Part shown: piece by piece, positions 12,415 through 21,721 of the stretch
Layout of the letters: every line of letters begins with the position of its first letter
Position numbering within the stretch: the first letter of the stretch is position 1
From: Streptomyces sp. NBC_01233
GTDB taxonomy: Bacteria; Actinomycetota; Actinomycetes; Streptomycetales; Streptomycetaceae
Direction: 5' to 3'
DNA length: 23,441 nucleotides
Assembly (NCBI RefSeq): GCF_035989305.1
Contig: NZ_CP108517.1
Location: forward strand, 1-23,441
Notes under the pieces: generated by a model
What the model saw: the letters and a program-made list of their open reading frames with translations, nothing else
Databases searched by the model: none
Told to the model about the DNA's origin: nothing
Translations under genes and position numbers: made by a program

Positions 12415-12687
12415 ATGCCCATCAACTTCGGCACGATGCCCCACCACTGCACCGGCACCGTCACCACCGCCGTCGAGGCGTACAGCCCCGCCGGCGGAAC
12501 CGCCCACGGCGAGCTCGATGCCGCCGCCTACGTCTGCCCCAACCACATCCAGACCGCCCGCGACATGTGGCAGGCCCAGGGCCTCACCCCCTACACCACC
12601 GGCGCCACCGGCAGCAGCAGGTCCTGCGGCGGCACCACCGACTTCCGCGAGACCACCCCGAACGCCACCGCCACCACGGAAGGATGA
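12415..12687 (+). CDS. Small hypothetical protein (90 aa)
   Basis: A 90-residue Thr/Ala/Gly-rich protein starting MPINFGTMPHHCTG. It has Cys12, Cys41 (YVCPNH) and Cys71 (SRSCGG) plus several histidines, a loose pattern that might bind metal. GGGAAG lies about 8 nt before the ATG, 11 bp after the DUF2637 stop, so the genes are in one transcript. Its TGA abuts the ribosome site of the next gene. Function unknown. Confidence 0.6.
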   Translation: MPINFGTMPHHCTGTVTTAVEAYSPAGGTAHGELDAAAYVCPNHIQTARDMWQAQGLTPYTTGATGSSRSCGGTTDFRETTPNATATTEG

Positions 12688-12692
12688 CCACC

Positions 12693-13046
12693 ATGACCGA
12701 CAAGACCCCCGCCCAGCTCGCCGAGGCCGCCGGCGACGCGGTCCGCGCCCTCAACCACGCCACCCTCGGTACGCAGGCCGATTGGGAGTACCCGGGCGAC
12801 GTGTACAGCGTCGTCGGGAACCTCTCGTACATGGCCGGGATGCTCCCGCAGGCCCTGGACCAGGTCGCCCAGCTCCTCAAGCGACTTGAAGCCGAGGGCC
12901 ACCTCAAGAGCGACCGCGACACCCTCGCCGCCGACCTGGAGGCCGCGTACGCCGGCCTCACCATCGCGGCCGGAGCCGCCAGCACCCTCCGCGGCGCCCT
13001 GGACCGCGCGCACAACGGCCTCGGCGCCGTCGCCTACAAGGACTGA
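12693..13046 (+). CDS. Hypothetical helical protein (117 aa)
   Basis: A 117-residue, mostly helical soluble protein. I chose the ATG at 12693 because GGAAGG ends 9 nt upstream; an in-frame ATG at 12684 overlaps the previous stop but is directly adjacent to that site. Its segments (NLSYMAGMLPQALDQVAQLLKRL and a second amphipathic helix pair) suggest a four-helix or dimeric helical fold. No known domain. Confidence 0.68.
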   Translation: MTDKTPAQLAEAAGDAVRALNHATLGTQADWEYPGDVYSVVGNLSYMAGMLPQALDQVAQLLKRLEAEGHLKSDRDTLAADLEAAYAGLTIAAGAASTLRGALDRAHNGLGAVAYKD

Positions 13047-13072
13047 CCGAACACCACCGAGAGGAACCACAG

Positions 13073-13456
13073 ATGACCGACTCCACGATCACCGTCGCCG
13101 AGGACACCTGGGTCGAGGCAGGCCAGGAGATCAGCACCCCGGAGGAGCTCCGCGTGTACGTCGCCCAGCTCCGCTCCACCGTCCTGCACATGCAGAGCGG
13201 TCTCGGCCGCGCCGCGTGGGGAGCACTCACCGGCCGCTCCTGGATCGACACCCCCGCCACCGAGCGCCAGAACGTCCCCGACATCATCAGCGACCACCTG
13301 GAGATGACCGTCACCCCGGCCGGGACCACCGCCAAGGACGCCACCTACCGACAGTCCCTCGCCACCCTCCTCGGCGCCCTCGAAGCCGTCGACCGGGCCA
13401 CCCTCACCGTGTGGCTCGCCCAGGCCGCCGTCCATGACCCCGACCAGCGCGCGTAA
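13073..13456 (+). CDS. Hypothetical protein (127 aa), last gene of the operon
   Basis: A 127-residue acidic soluble protein with GAGAGGA about 7 nt before the ATG. It has no motif I recognise; central WGALTGRSWIDTPA and C-terminal LEAVDRATLTVWLAQAAVHD look like folded helical parts. It starts 26 bp after the preceding gene, and a strong terminator follows 40 bp past its stop, so it ends the long rightward operon. Confidence 0.7.
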   Translation: MTDSTITVAEDTWVEAGQEISTPEELRVYVAQLRSTVLHMQSGLGRAAWGALTGRSWIDTPATERQNVPDIISDHLEMTVTPAGTTAKDATYRQSLATLLGALEAVDRATLTVWLAQAAVHDPDQRA

Positions 13457-13496
13457 CCCCCAAGAGCCGCATCCCGCCTGACGGGACGGCAAATGC

Positions 13497-13533
13497 AAAG
13501 GGCCCGTGACGCGGGATTCGTCACGGGTCCTTT
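13497..13533. terminator. Operon terminator
   Basis: AAAGGGCCCGTGACG, 7-nt loop CGGGATT, then CGTCACGGGTCCTTT: a 15-bp stem with a single G-T pair. It ends in TTT followed by GTTC rightward and begins with AAA leftward, so it may work both ways. It closes the 6839-13456 operon and isolates rep from it. Confidence 0.9.
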
Positions 13534-13730
13534 GTTCGCCACACGAGATGTAGCGGGTCTCTTTCGCCCCGGTGGTGGATATCCCCGCCGAATTGCGAAA
13601 GGATCAACCCCACAACAGAACACCCCGCAAAAAACGTGGGGCGCCCCGGAACTCTGACATCCCGGAACGCCCCGCGCGAGTCCTCACCACATGTTCGCTT
13701 AGCCGGCGAGAACAGCAAGGACCCAACGCT
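13534..13730 (+). promoter_or_regulatory. rep leader with competing stem-loops
   Basis: This A+T-richer interval lies between the terminator and rep. GTGGGG at 13636-13641 can pair with CCCCAC (13608-13613), with CCCCGC (13623-13628, loop AAAAAAC) or, as GTGGGGCG (13636-13643), with CGCCCCGC (13668-13675). These pairings exclude each other. Copy number of rolling-circle plasmids is often set by antisense RNA and attenuation in the rep leader, so a switch is plausible. I see no clear -10/-35 pair. Confidence 0.45.
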
Positions 13731-16343
13731 TTGATCAGCGTACCCGGGGACACCCGTCCCGCAACACCTGTCCCGGCACGTTCCGGCGACGATCACCCGA
13801 CCGATACGTCGGGTGTATCCGCGTTTGCCCCCCAGCTTCCTGCCGTTGACCGCGACCAGCGCGCGGACTGCCGCAGCCAGCTGGAGGCCCATGCCTCCCA
13901 CCGCTCGAACGCTCAGCGCCGCCGCGAGGTCCGCGCCGCCGCCCACGCGAAGCAGACCGCGGCCGCCGCGAAGCGCACCGCCACTGCCGTACTGGACGCC
14001 CCGGCCGCAGAGCTCCCCACCCCCTGCCGGACCAAGCACCCCGTCGGGGTGAAGCGGTGCGTCCTCTGCGACGCCCACGCCGAACAGGCCGCCCTGGCCA
14101 AGGCCGCCGCGCTCAAGGCCCCGCTGGCGGACGACCCGGCCGACACCCTCGCCGAGCGCGCCGCCCAGACTGCCGAGTTCAAGGCCGCCCTCGCCAAGTC
14201 CCGTGTGACGCCCGAGGCTCAGCAGGCCCTCGCCGACGCCCTGCACCGCCACCGCGACCCGAAAGCCGCTCAGGAAGCCCTCCAGGCCCGCCAGAAGGCC
14301 GCTACGACGGACCGCACCACCCCCGCCAGCCCCACTCAGCCCCAGCCTGCGGCACCCCAGACCAGCCCCGACGGCGGGACGCCTGGGAAAGCAGAGAGGT
14401 TTGTTGCCGCTTCGACGGCCGAAACCGGCAGTGACCTGCGCGAAGGCTGTGACGCAAGCGTTTCGTGCGACTCCGAACCGACGCCCGAAACGTCCGACTT
14501 GGGCAAGCAGTACGAGCAGGCCAACAACAAGCTCCAGAAGTCGATGCGGCTCCTGGACGAGGCCCGCGCCATCACCACCCTGTTCTCGATGAGGAAGTGC
14601 GGCGTCGACAACATCGCGGGCGCCGTCGCCGTCACGCAGAAGATCGACGGAAGCGGCGGTTTCAACGGGTTGTTCCGGTGTGGGTCGGTTTGGTCCTGCC
14701 CCGAGTGCATGCCGGTGGTCCGCGCAGACCGCGCGGCGGTGATGGAGAAGTACGCCCTCGCGTGGGCCACAGAGCACGACGCCGAGCTGTGCACCGGCAA
14801 GACAGAGGACGCGGGCAAGACCCACGCCGGGCACGGCATGGCGATGGCCACCTTCACCTCCCGCCATGGCGAGCACGCGGTGCTGGAGGACCGGCTGATC
14901 TTCGACAAGCACGGCAAGCCAGTGAAGGACGACGACGGAAAGCAGCAGGTCAGGCGCGGTCAGCTCCAGCGGACCGCCGACGCCTGGCGCCGGATGCTCC
15001 AGAGCCGGTGGTGGCGCCGCCTGCGCGCGAAGTACGGCATCGTCGGGGCCACCAGGGCCCTGGAGGTCACCCATTCGTGGGCAAGCGCCTGGCACACGCA
15101 CATTCACGCGGTCGTGTGGTTCGAGGAGCCCGTCACCGACGACGTCGCGAAGGAGCTGGAGACCGAGCTGTACGTCCGGTGGCAGGCCGAGTGCACGGTC
15201 GCCGGACTCGGACGCCCGAGCCGCAAGCACGGAGTCAAGGTCGACCCGGCTCGCCGGGGAGCCGAGGGCGCGGCCGACATCGCCAAGTACCTGGTGAAGG
15301 TTCAGGACAAGGACAAGGCCCCGCGACCCGCCGCCGAGGGCTTCGTCAACCACGTCAGCCGCGACGCCCGGCCCACCGCCGACCAGGCCCGACGCCTCAA
15401 GGCCGCCCGCGCGAAGCGGGACACCGCCCGTGCCCAGGGGAAGACCCGTGCCCAGGCGGACGCCGACTCCCTGATCGCCGACATCCGCGAGGAGATCGGC
15501 CAGGCCCACCGCGCCCGCGCGCTCGGCAACGAACTGCTGCGCGGCGACAACAAGGTCGGCCGGAAGGAGGGCCGGACCGCGCTGGAGATCCTGCGCCTCG
15601 CCCTCGCGGGCGACGCCGCCGAGCTGGACCTGTGGCACCAGTACGAACGGGCCACGAAGGGAACCAAGATGCTCACCTGGACCGGTGACGTGCGCGAACG
15701 CCTCGAACGCCTCACCGGCGCCGCCGCTGAGCGCGACGCCCAAGAGGTCATGGCCGAAGACGACGCCAAGCAGGTGAAGGCCGTGCTCGTGCTGATCGAC
15801 CCAGATCCCTGGAAGTCGAAGGTCGCGGCCATCCCCGGCCGCCGCGGTCAGCTCCGCGTCGCGGTCAAGGTCGCCTCTGACAACGCCATCAAGGCCGGGC
15901 TCGACATGGAGGCCGGCGCCCGCGCCGCCGTACGCGAACTCCTCGAATCCTGGGGCCTGACCTGGGACACAGACATGTACGGCCCCGGCACCCAGACCAA
16001 GGGCTCACGCGGCGTCGACACCGAGACCGGCGAGCTGTACTTCGTCCCCGAGCACCCCGCCCCGCCGCAGGACCGCCGCGACCGCCGCCACCCCCAGTGG
16101 CAGACCCCCGACCAGCTCCACGCCAACGCCACCATCCTCGGCACCACCCCCCGCGACTACGTACGCCCCGAACAGGCCGCCCGCCGCGCCTCCGGCCTGC
16201 CCATCGCCCGCGAACTCACCACCCCCACCACCGACTCCACCCCGGCCACAACCAAGACCCTCTGCATCGTCTGCGACATCCCCGTCAACCCCTCCCTCCC
16301 CGAACCCCTCCACCTCCTCTGCGACCCCTTCACCACCTCCTGA
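13731..16343 (+). CDS. rep: Rolling-circle replication initiator protein
   Basis: A large initiator (870 residues from the TTG at 13731). It should nick one strand at the plasmid's double-strand origin through a tyrosine and prime rolling-circle synthesis. Key motifs: CGSVWSCPEC (Cys317, Cys323, Cys326), typical of the pC194/pIJ101-like Rep family; the metal motif WHTHIHAVVWF with His457 and His459; and AKYLVK with the probable catalytic Tyr520 and Lys523. Known Streptomyces Reps of this type are near 450-530 residues. The first 260 residues here are an Ala-rich charged extension with one Cys motif (CVLC), and the C-terminus has another CxxC (LCIVC). The start is uncertain: AAGGA lies 9 nt before TTG 13731, but the frame is open from GTG 13572. 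Confidence 0.85.
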   Translation: MISVPGDTRPATPVPARSGDDHPTDTSGVSAFAPQLPAVDRDQRADCRSQLEAHASHRSNAQRRREVRAAAHAKQTAAAAKRTATAVLDAPAAELPTPCRTKHPVGVKRCVLCDAHAEQAALAKAAALKAPLADDPADTLAERAAQTAEFKAALAKSRVTPEAQQALADALHRHRDPKAAQEALQARQKAATTDRTTPASPTQPQPAAPQTSPDGGTPGKAERFVAASTAETGSDLREGCDASVSCDSEPTPETSDLGKQYEQANNKLQKSMRLLDEARAITTLFSMRKCGVDNIAGAVAVTQKIDGSGGFNGLFRCGSVWSCPECMPVVRADRAAVMEKYALAWATEHDAELCTGKTEDAGKTHAGHGMAMATFTSRHGEHAVLEDRLIFDKHGKPVKDDDGKQQVRRGQLQRTADAWRRMLQSRWWRRLRAKYGIVGATRALEVTHSWASAWHTHIHAVVWFEEPVTDDVAKELETELYVRWQAECTVAGLGRPSRKHGVKVDPARRGAEGAADIAKYLVKVQDKDKAPRPAAEGFVNHVSRDARPTADQARRLKAARAKRDTARAQGKTRAQADADSLIADIREEIGQAHRARALGNELLRGDNKVGRKEGRTALEILRLALAGDAAELDLWHQYERATKGTKMLTWTGDVRERLERLTGAAAERDAQEVMAEDDAKQVKAVLVLIDPDPWKSKVAAIPGRRGQLRVAVKVASDNAIKAGLDMEAGARAAVRELLESWGLTWDTDMYGPGTQTKGSRGVDTETGELYFVPEHPAPPQDRRDRRHPQWQTPDQLHANATILGTTPRDYVRPEQAARRASGLPIARELTTPTTDSTPATTKTLCIVCDIPVNPSLPEPLHLLCDPFTTS

Positions 16344-16458
16344 CCCCCGCTCCGACCTCTCTCCTGTAGACCCCGAGACCACCCACTCACAAGGGACGAA
16401 GGGAGTGGGTGGTCTCGGGGACGGAAGGAGAGAAGCCCAGGTCGGAGCGGGGGTCAGG
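16339..16458. repeat. 120-nt nested inverted repeat overlapping the rep stop; terminator or single-strand origin candidate
   Basis: Three perfectly matched arm pairs nest in one fold. The outer arm is 20 bp (16339-16358 with 16439-16458), the middle is CTCTCC (16359-16364) with GGAGAG (16427-16432), and the inner is 18 bp (16371-16388 with 16403-16420) with a 14-nt loop. The rep TGA (16341-16343) lies inside the left outer arm. It should end rep transcription. It is much larger than terminators need to be, and its place beside rep in a rolling-circle plasmid also suits a single-strand origin, which relies on large folded structures in the displaced strand. Confidence 0.8.
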
Positions 16459-16478
16459 ACCCCGGCCAGTAACACCCT

Positions 16479-16501
16479 GGTTTACACCCGGTTTTACACC
16501 C
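16479..16501. repeat. Tandem GGTTTACACCC / GGTTTTACACCC
   Basis: Two adjacent near-identical 11- and 12-bp units (16479-16489, 16490-16501) lie 26 bp before the start of the next gene. Spacing and position suggest an operator, although the one-base length difference shifts the register slightly. Confidence 0.5.
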
Positions 16502-16527
16502 GCCCCACCCCGACGAAGGAGAACACC

Positions 16528-16836
16528 GTGACCCGCACCCTCCCCGACGTCAGCTTCGCTCGCATCGCCAGCGAGGACGGCCGGCACGTCTTCTTCTGGG
16601 CGGCCCCGGCCGCTGGCCTCGATGAGCTCCTCGCCGTCTGGAACCGGATGGACGGCATGCTCGCCGAGCGCTTCACCTTCGGTGAGCCCGCCATCGTCGC
16701 CGCGGCTCAGGACTGGCTCGCCGACAAGCTCCAGGAGCACGAGAAGGCCACCGTGATGATCGGCTCGATCGAGCGCGGGAAGTGGGTCGACTGGAACCTG
16801 CGGGGAATCCCGCGTCCCGCCGTACCGACGTCCTGA
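16528..16836 (+). CDS. Hypothetical protein (102 aa)
   Basis: A 102-residue soluble protein. AAGGAGAA lies about 5 nt before the GTG start. It has an alternating strand-helix pattern (SFARIASEDGRHVFFWAAPA, then LDELLAVWNRM) but no domain I can name. It sits alone between the large inverted repeat after rep and the oriT candidate region, with tandem GGTTTACACCC sites upstream, so it may be a separately controlled copy-number or transfer accessory gene; that is a guess from position only. Confidence 0.68.
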   Translation: MTRTLPDVSFARIASEDGRHVFFWAAPAAGLDELLAVWNRMDGMLAERFTFGEPAIVAAAQDWLADKLQEHEKATVMIGSIERGKWVDWNLRGIPRPAVPTS

Positions 16837-17325
16837 CCCCCGGTGGTCCTCGGAGCGACCGACGCAAGCGCCGGCCATCGAAGCCCCGGGGGGCTCCGAT
16901 CCGGATCGAGCTGGAGCCGGTGACCGAGTGCAGGAGCGTCCAGGCCGAGACGCACCCCGATCGGTCACCTGACCCACCGGAGTCAACCCACGTCTCGGCA
17001 GCGAGGTATGCCAGTGCGCTTCGCTTACTTGGCACCTCGCCCCTGGCGCGCTGCGCTTGCCGGGGAGGACCGCCCTTGACGGGCGGTCCGCCGGCGGCCC
17101 CGAGGGGGCCGCACGGCAGGCGCGGACGGCCGCGCCGGGGTGGCTGAGGCCCAGGGGCACCGTGCCCGCGCGCGGCCCTGAGGGCCGCGTGGCGGGACGG
17201 CGACAACGGTTGCTGTCGCGGGCCCTGGCACCAGCCCCGCCCCGCAAGCGGTGCGGATAAGGGCGGGTGATACGACTGGTGGACCAGTCGCCAATTGGCG
17301 ACTGGGCACGGTCGAGGGGGAGCGG
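16837..17325. other. Candidate oriT region, complete across the contig join
   Basis: This 489-bp non-coding interval holds the whole sequence before mobC as it reads on the circle. Besides the hairpins described for 1-309 it contains TGCCA (17010-17014) and TGGCA around the sequence GTGCGCTTCGCTTAC, an inverted repeat that copy 1 cuts off. The end of the linear contig falls at this structure. No gene is supported here. This copy is the better one to use for oriT analysis. Confidence 0.5.
17284..17305. promoter_or_regulatory. 22-bp palindrome, second reading
   Basis: Identical to 268-289 and upstream of the second reading of mobC. Confidence 0.6.
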
Positions 17326-17715
17326 ATGGCACGGGGTACGCCGGGATCGAAGCGCCAGCACACGGTGTCGGTGCGGCTGAACAACGCCGAGCGGAAGCGG
17401 TGGGACGAGGCCCGCGTAGAGTCCGGCCGCCGCGAGCTGGGCGCGTGGGTCCGGGCGGTGGTCGAGGACCGCCTCGCCGACGTCGGCGACGGCCAGGCGC
17501 CGGGCACCGAGCGAAGGCCGGCCCCGCTGGACCCGGTGACGCAGGCCGCGTACGACGAGCTGTGCCGGATCGGCGCCAACCTGAACCAGCTGGTGAGGTA
17601 CTCCCACCAGGACGGCAGGCTGCACCCCGCCATCGAGGCCGCCCTGTTCGAGGTCGGGAACGCAGCCCTCGCGATCCGGGGGATCGAGCCCATGGACCCT
17701 GCGGACCCCGAGTGA
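17326..17715 (+). CDS. mobC: MobC-like relaxosome accessory protein (second reading)
   Basis: Same 129-residue protein as at 310-699, with the same GAGGGGGAG ribosome site and four-base overlap with the relaxase gene. Because it lies in the contig overlap it most likely represents the same physical gene. If the duplication were real it would be an exact paralogue. Confidence 0.8.
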   Translation: MARGTPGSKRQHTVSVRLNNAERKRWDEARVESGRRELGAWVRAVVEDRLADVGDGQAPGTERRPAPLDPVTQAAYDELCRIGANLNQLVRYSHQDGRLHPAIEAALFEVGNAALAIRGIEPMDPADPE

Positions 17716-19679
17716 TCGCCAACATCACCAAGGGCCGGAAGGCCGTCGGCGCCCTGGTCTACGACTTCGGCCCCGGCCGGAGGGACGAGCACATCAACCC
17801 CCGGTTGATCGCGGGCAACGTCACCGGCACCCCGCTCCAGGTCGCGAGGGCGATCGACCACACCGCCCGCCAGCGCCCCGAGATCAAGTCGCCGATCTGG
17901 AGGACCTCCCTCTCGTTGCCGGACGAGGACGGCATCCTGCCCGACGGCCAGTGGGCCGACATCGCCGCGGCGTTCGTCGCCGACATGGGGTTCGCCGGCG
18001 CCCCGTGGGTCGCCGTACGCCACGGCGACGACCACATCCACCTCACGGTGTCCCGCGTCGCCTGGGACGGGCAGCTGCTCACCGACCGGTGGGACTACCG
18101 CCGCGCCCGCCAGGCCGCTGACCGCCTCGAAGAGGAGCACGGCCTGGTCCGCGCCGCCGACCGCTTCCGTGCCGAGGGGCCGCAGGTCCGCAACAACGAG
18201 CTGGAGGCCGCCCACCGGCGCGGCCGGGGCCTGGACGGCCCGCCGCCCGAGCGCGAGGAGCTCCGCCGGATCGTCCGCGAGGTCCGCGACGCCTCCCGCG
18301 GCCTCGGTCGCGAGGCGTTCGAGAGCGGACTGGAGGACGCCGGGGTGTCCTTCCGCGCCAACGTCTCGCCCAGCACCGGCCGGATGAACGGCTACAGCTT
18401 CACCCTGGCCGGGTGGGTCGACGGCTCCGACGAGCCGGTGTGGGTCGCCGCCTCGAAGGTCGCCCGCGACCTGCGGTGGGCCGACCTCGGCCCGGTCCTC
18501 GGCGACGGCCCCGCCACGCCCCGGATCCCCGACCCGCGCATCGAGTTCGCGGTCGCGCCCGCAGCCGCTCCCGCGACGTCGACCGGCCTGCAGAACGGCC
18601 CGACGCGCGAGGAGCTCGCCGCGGCCGCCGAGCGCGGCGCCGAGATCCTGCGCCAGGGCCAGGCCGAGCGCGGCGTCGTCCCCGTGCCGCAGCAGGAGCA
18701 GCCGGCGGTCGCCCGGTCCACCGACCCGGCCGCCGCCCTCCTCGCGCACTACCGGGCCAAGGCCGCCGGGCAGCCGCTCCCCGCCGAACCGGTCCCGGCC
18801 GCGCCCGCGCCGATCCCGGCCTGGACGGACAAGAAGCGCCGGCCCCACGGGAAGATGAGCAACGACGGTCTGGCCGCCGCCATCAAACGGCGCGAGAAGG
18901 AGCTCACCACCCTCGCCCGGTCCAAGGCCCAGGCGAAGGAGGAGATCCGTACCGGCGACGCCATCGTCACCGGGCAGGTCACCGGTCCGAACGTCCAGGA
19001 GCTCCACCAGCGCCTGGCCCGCCTGGAGAAGGCGGAGCCGCACATCACCGCTCTGCGGGACGCGTTGCGCACGGCGAAGGCCGCCGAGAAGGCCGCCGAC
19101 GAGGCCCGCACCGTGTGGCGGGAGGCCAACGGCCGCAAGGACATGAGCCGGTGGGCGCTCTGGAAGATGGACACCAGCCGCAGCCAGGAGGAGACCCGGG
19201 CCCAGCAGGCCGGCGACGCGATCCACGAGAACGTCGACACCGCCCAGCAGGCCCGCAGCGCGGCGTCCAAGGCCGCCGAGCTCGCGCGGAAGGAGACCGG
19301 CGTGCCCGACCCCGCCGGGGAGCTCACCCTGCTCCGCGAGGGCTGGACCAAGTTCGTCGGCGACGCCCACGACCGCGACCAGGTCCACGGCAAGGCCCAG
19401 AGGTACAACGGCCGCACCAGCGCCGAGCGCATCGACGTCTCGATCGCCAAGGTGGAGAAGCGCGTCGAGGAGCTCCGCCAGGAGCAGGCCCTGCGCAAGA
19501 CGATGCCCAAGAGCCAGCGCGAGAACGAGGGCAAGGCCCGGTCCGCCGCCGCCCGCGCCGCGCTCCCGAAGGCGAGGAGGCCGACCACCGCCCGCAAGCT
19601 CGCGGCGGCGTACGAGAGGCCCGCGCACCTGCGCCAGCCGCCCCCGCCGAACCCGAGCCGGGGTCAAGGACTGGGGTGA
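17712..19679 (+). CDS. Relaxase / mobilization nuclease (second reading)
   Basis: Same 655-residue relaxase as at 696-2663, including Tyr17 and the RHGDDHIH motif; the protein sequences are identical. Treat as one gene on the circular plasmid. Confidence 0.83.
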   Translation: MIANITKGRKAVGALVYDFGPGRRDEHINPRLIAGNVTGTPLQVARAIDHTARQRPEIKSPIWRTSLSLPDEDGILPDGQWADIAAAFVADMGFAGAPWVAVRHGDDHIHLTVSRVAWDGQLLTDRWDYRRARQAADRLEEEHGLVRAADRFRAEGPQVRNNELEAAHRRGRGLDGPPPEREELRRIVREVRDASRGLGREAFESGLEDAGVSFRANVSPSTGRMNGYSFTLAGWVDGSDEPVWVAASKVARDLRWADLGPVLGDGPATPRIPDPRIEFAVAPAAAPATSTGLQNGPTREELAAAAERGAEILRQGQAERGVVPVPQQEQPAVARSTDPAAALLAHYRAKAAGQPLPAEPVPAAPAPIPAWTDKKRRPHGKMSNDGLAAAIKRREKELTTLARSKAQAKEEIRTGDAIVTGQVTGPNVQELHQRLARLEKAEPHITALRDALRTAKAAEKAADEARTVWREANGRKDMSRWALWKMDTSRSQEETRAQQAGDAIHENVDTAQQARSAASKAAELARKETGVPDPAGELTLLREGWTKFVGDAHDRDQVHGKAQRYNGRTSAERIDVSIAKVEKRVEELRQEQALRKTMPKSQRENEGKARSAAARAALPKARRPTTARKLAAAYERPAHLRQPPPPNPSRGQGLG

Positions 19680-20927
19680 CGACCGGTGGGTGCTGGGGGC
19701 CTTCGCCGGCCCCCAGACCCCCGCTTAGGTCGGTATCGACCGGCGCGGACAGGTCTCGTCGTACCGCGGCGCCGTTCGCGCCGGACGACACCGCCCACCT
19801 GTCCCCGTGGCTCGGGCCGGATCGGCGGCTGTCCGCAAGGCGCCGATCAGGGCGCCTGCCAGGGCGTCTTGCAGGGCGCTCACCAGGGCGCCCGCACGGG
19901 CGCTTTGCAGGGCGCCTCACCAGCCGGCGGACGGGGGTCCTGGTCAAGGGGGGGTGACCTGCGCTTTCTGGTCCCGGTCGAGGGGCCGCAGCACGGCGAC
20001 TACTTCCCCACGGCACCCTGTCGGCCTGGTCGCCGGGGCAGCTTGCCTTACAACTGGCCCCACAACTTGCCGCACAACTGGCCCGTCAACTTGCCCCACA
20101 ACTTGCTCTCCAACTTGCCTCACCGGCCCCCGGCGGACCGCCCAACCACCAGGTCAGACCGCATGGTCGAGGGGTCCGGAGCGCGCCGACTACTTCCCTA
20201 CGACACCTCCGGCGACGTCGAGCCGCCCGGCCCGAGGACCCGCCGGCCCCGCGGCTGGACCACCGCCTGGTCCTCGCCGACGACGTCCACCAGGACGTCA
20301 CCCCCACCCCGTTCGGCGGGCAGCAGCCGCTGCACGGTGTGGTCGGACGAGGCGGTCGGCGACGTCGCCGGACCGAGGCCGAGAGGCCGACGTGTGGTGC
20401 TCATACGAAGAGTCTGACGGGCCCGACAAGTTGAGAATGCCTAGGTGTGACTTTGTAGCAAGTTTTGTAGCAGCCGCCGGAATGCAAGAGGTGTGCCCGT
20501 ATTGATCTTGATCGGGGGAGCCCTCGCGTGTGCACGCGGGTGCACGTGCACGCGTGCACGCGTTGGGAGTCGGCCACCGGGTCGTGATGCATAGGTGTGG
20601 GGGATCGTGCAGCGTCCACGTACGTGAAGTCGGTGACGTACGCGCGGCAGAGATGACGTACACGGCGAGGCAGGCCGGGGTGGACGACATCGAGCACCAG
20701 GAGGTGGGAGTCGTCCACCTCGGCGAAGCCGCGCCGGTAGGCTCGTTGGTGGGGCAGGACGCGCCTGCCCGAGCCGCCGTCACCGACTCCCACGCAGTCG
20801 GTGACGCCGTCCGGCCAAGGTCCCCCGGGCCGCGCGCTGAACCTCCACCGTGATGCCGACGACGTGCTGCGCCCGTCCTCCCGTCCGGCGGCGAGTGCGT
20901 GGGCCGTGCCGCCGATCGGAGAACCCC
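19680..20927. other. Non-coding cis-acting region (second reading)
   Basis: Repeats 2664-3911. The AGGGCGCY array is at 19837-19920, the CAACTTGCC array at 20036-20119, its flanking direct repeats at 19976-20017 and 20165-20207, the candidate nick sequence and alternating tract at 20502-20563, and the AGTCGGTGACG inverted repeat at 20778-20806. Confidence 0.6.
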
Positions 20928-21548
20928 GTGCCCAAGCACGACAGCCGCCGCAAGGCGGAGATCCGCGCCCACATGGAGCGCACCGGCCTGCCGTACGCGG
21001 CGGCCGCGGCCGCCGTCGAGGCGAAGGCCGGTGCCAGCTCCGCGCCGTACGACCCCGAGTGGGATGGTGGCCGCGACCGGCCCGTCCCGTACCCGGACGT
21101 CGAGAGGCGCATCAACGAGGCCGGCGACGCGATCGACCACGAGACCAAAGTGCACCGCGATGGTGGGCAGGACGACCCCTACCGGCGGGCCGCAGCCTTC
21201 GAGGCCCGGTCCATGGCCTGGTTGGAACTGGCCGCCCACGCCGAGGGCAGCAACTTCCACGCCGCGTGCATGCTCGCCTCGTTCCACGACCAGGAGACCG
21301 CCGCCCGCATCCGGTTCGAGCACCGCATCCCCACCCTGTTCCCGAAGACGATGGCCGCGCAGGCTGGCCTCCAGTGCTGCGAGTGGTGCGGCAGGCCCTG
21401 GCAGGCCGACCCCGAGGGGGCGTGCGACCACTGCCCGCGCCTGATGTGGGGCCCAGCTCCCCGCAGCGCCGACCAGGCCCGCACCAGCCCGGCCCCGATC
21501 CCCGTCACGCGCGAGCAGATGCGGCCGGCGCCCGCGTACGACGACTGA
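20928..21548 (+). CDS. Hypothetical protein with C-terminal Cys cluster (second reading)
   Basis: Identical to the 206-residue protein at 3912-4532, with the same GTG start and GGAGAA ribosome site. Part of the contig overlap. Confidence 0.68.
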   Translation: MPKHDSRRKAEIRAHMERTGLPYAAAAAAVEAKAGASSAPYDPEWDGGRDRPVPYPDVERRINEAGDAIDHETKVHRDGGQDDPYRRAAAFEARSMAWLELAAHAEGSNFHAACMLASFHDQETAARIRFEHRIPTLFPKTMAAQAGLQCCEWCGRPWQADPEGACDHCPRLMWGPAPRSADQARTSPAPIPVTREQMRPAPAYDD

Positions 21549-21721
21549 CCCACACCGCCCGGGGCGGACGACGTCGAGCACCAGGACGTCGCCCAGCCCC
21601 GGGCGTTCGCGCAGGTGGGACCGAAACCGCCACATGGTGCACCCCCCTTCCCACCGAAACCGCCAACCGGTGCACCCCCTCCTCCTGCGCCCCGGCCAGC
21701 CGGCCGCGTACGGTCGTCGGC

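Noticed and set aside
13521..15743. Leftward 740-codon frame opposite rep
   Set aside because: Antisense shadow; the rightward frame carries all diagnostic Rep motifs.
17025..19667. 880-codon leftward frame opposite mobC and the relaxase
   Set aside because: Shadow of two well-supported rightward genes. It is so long only because of base composition; in copy 1 the frame is broken by the single-base difference and the edge.
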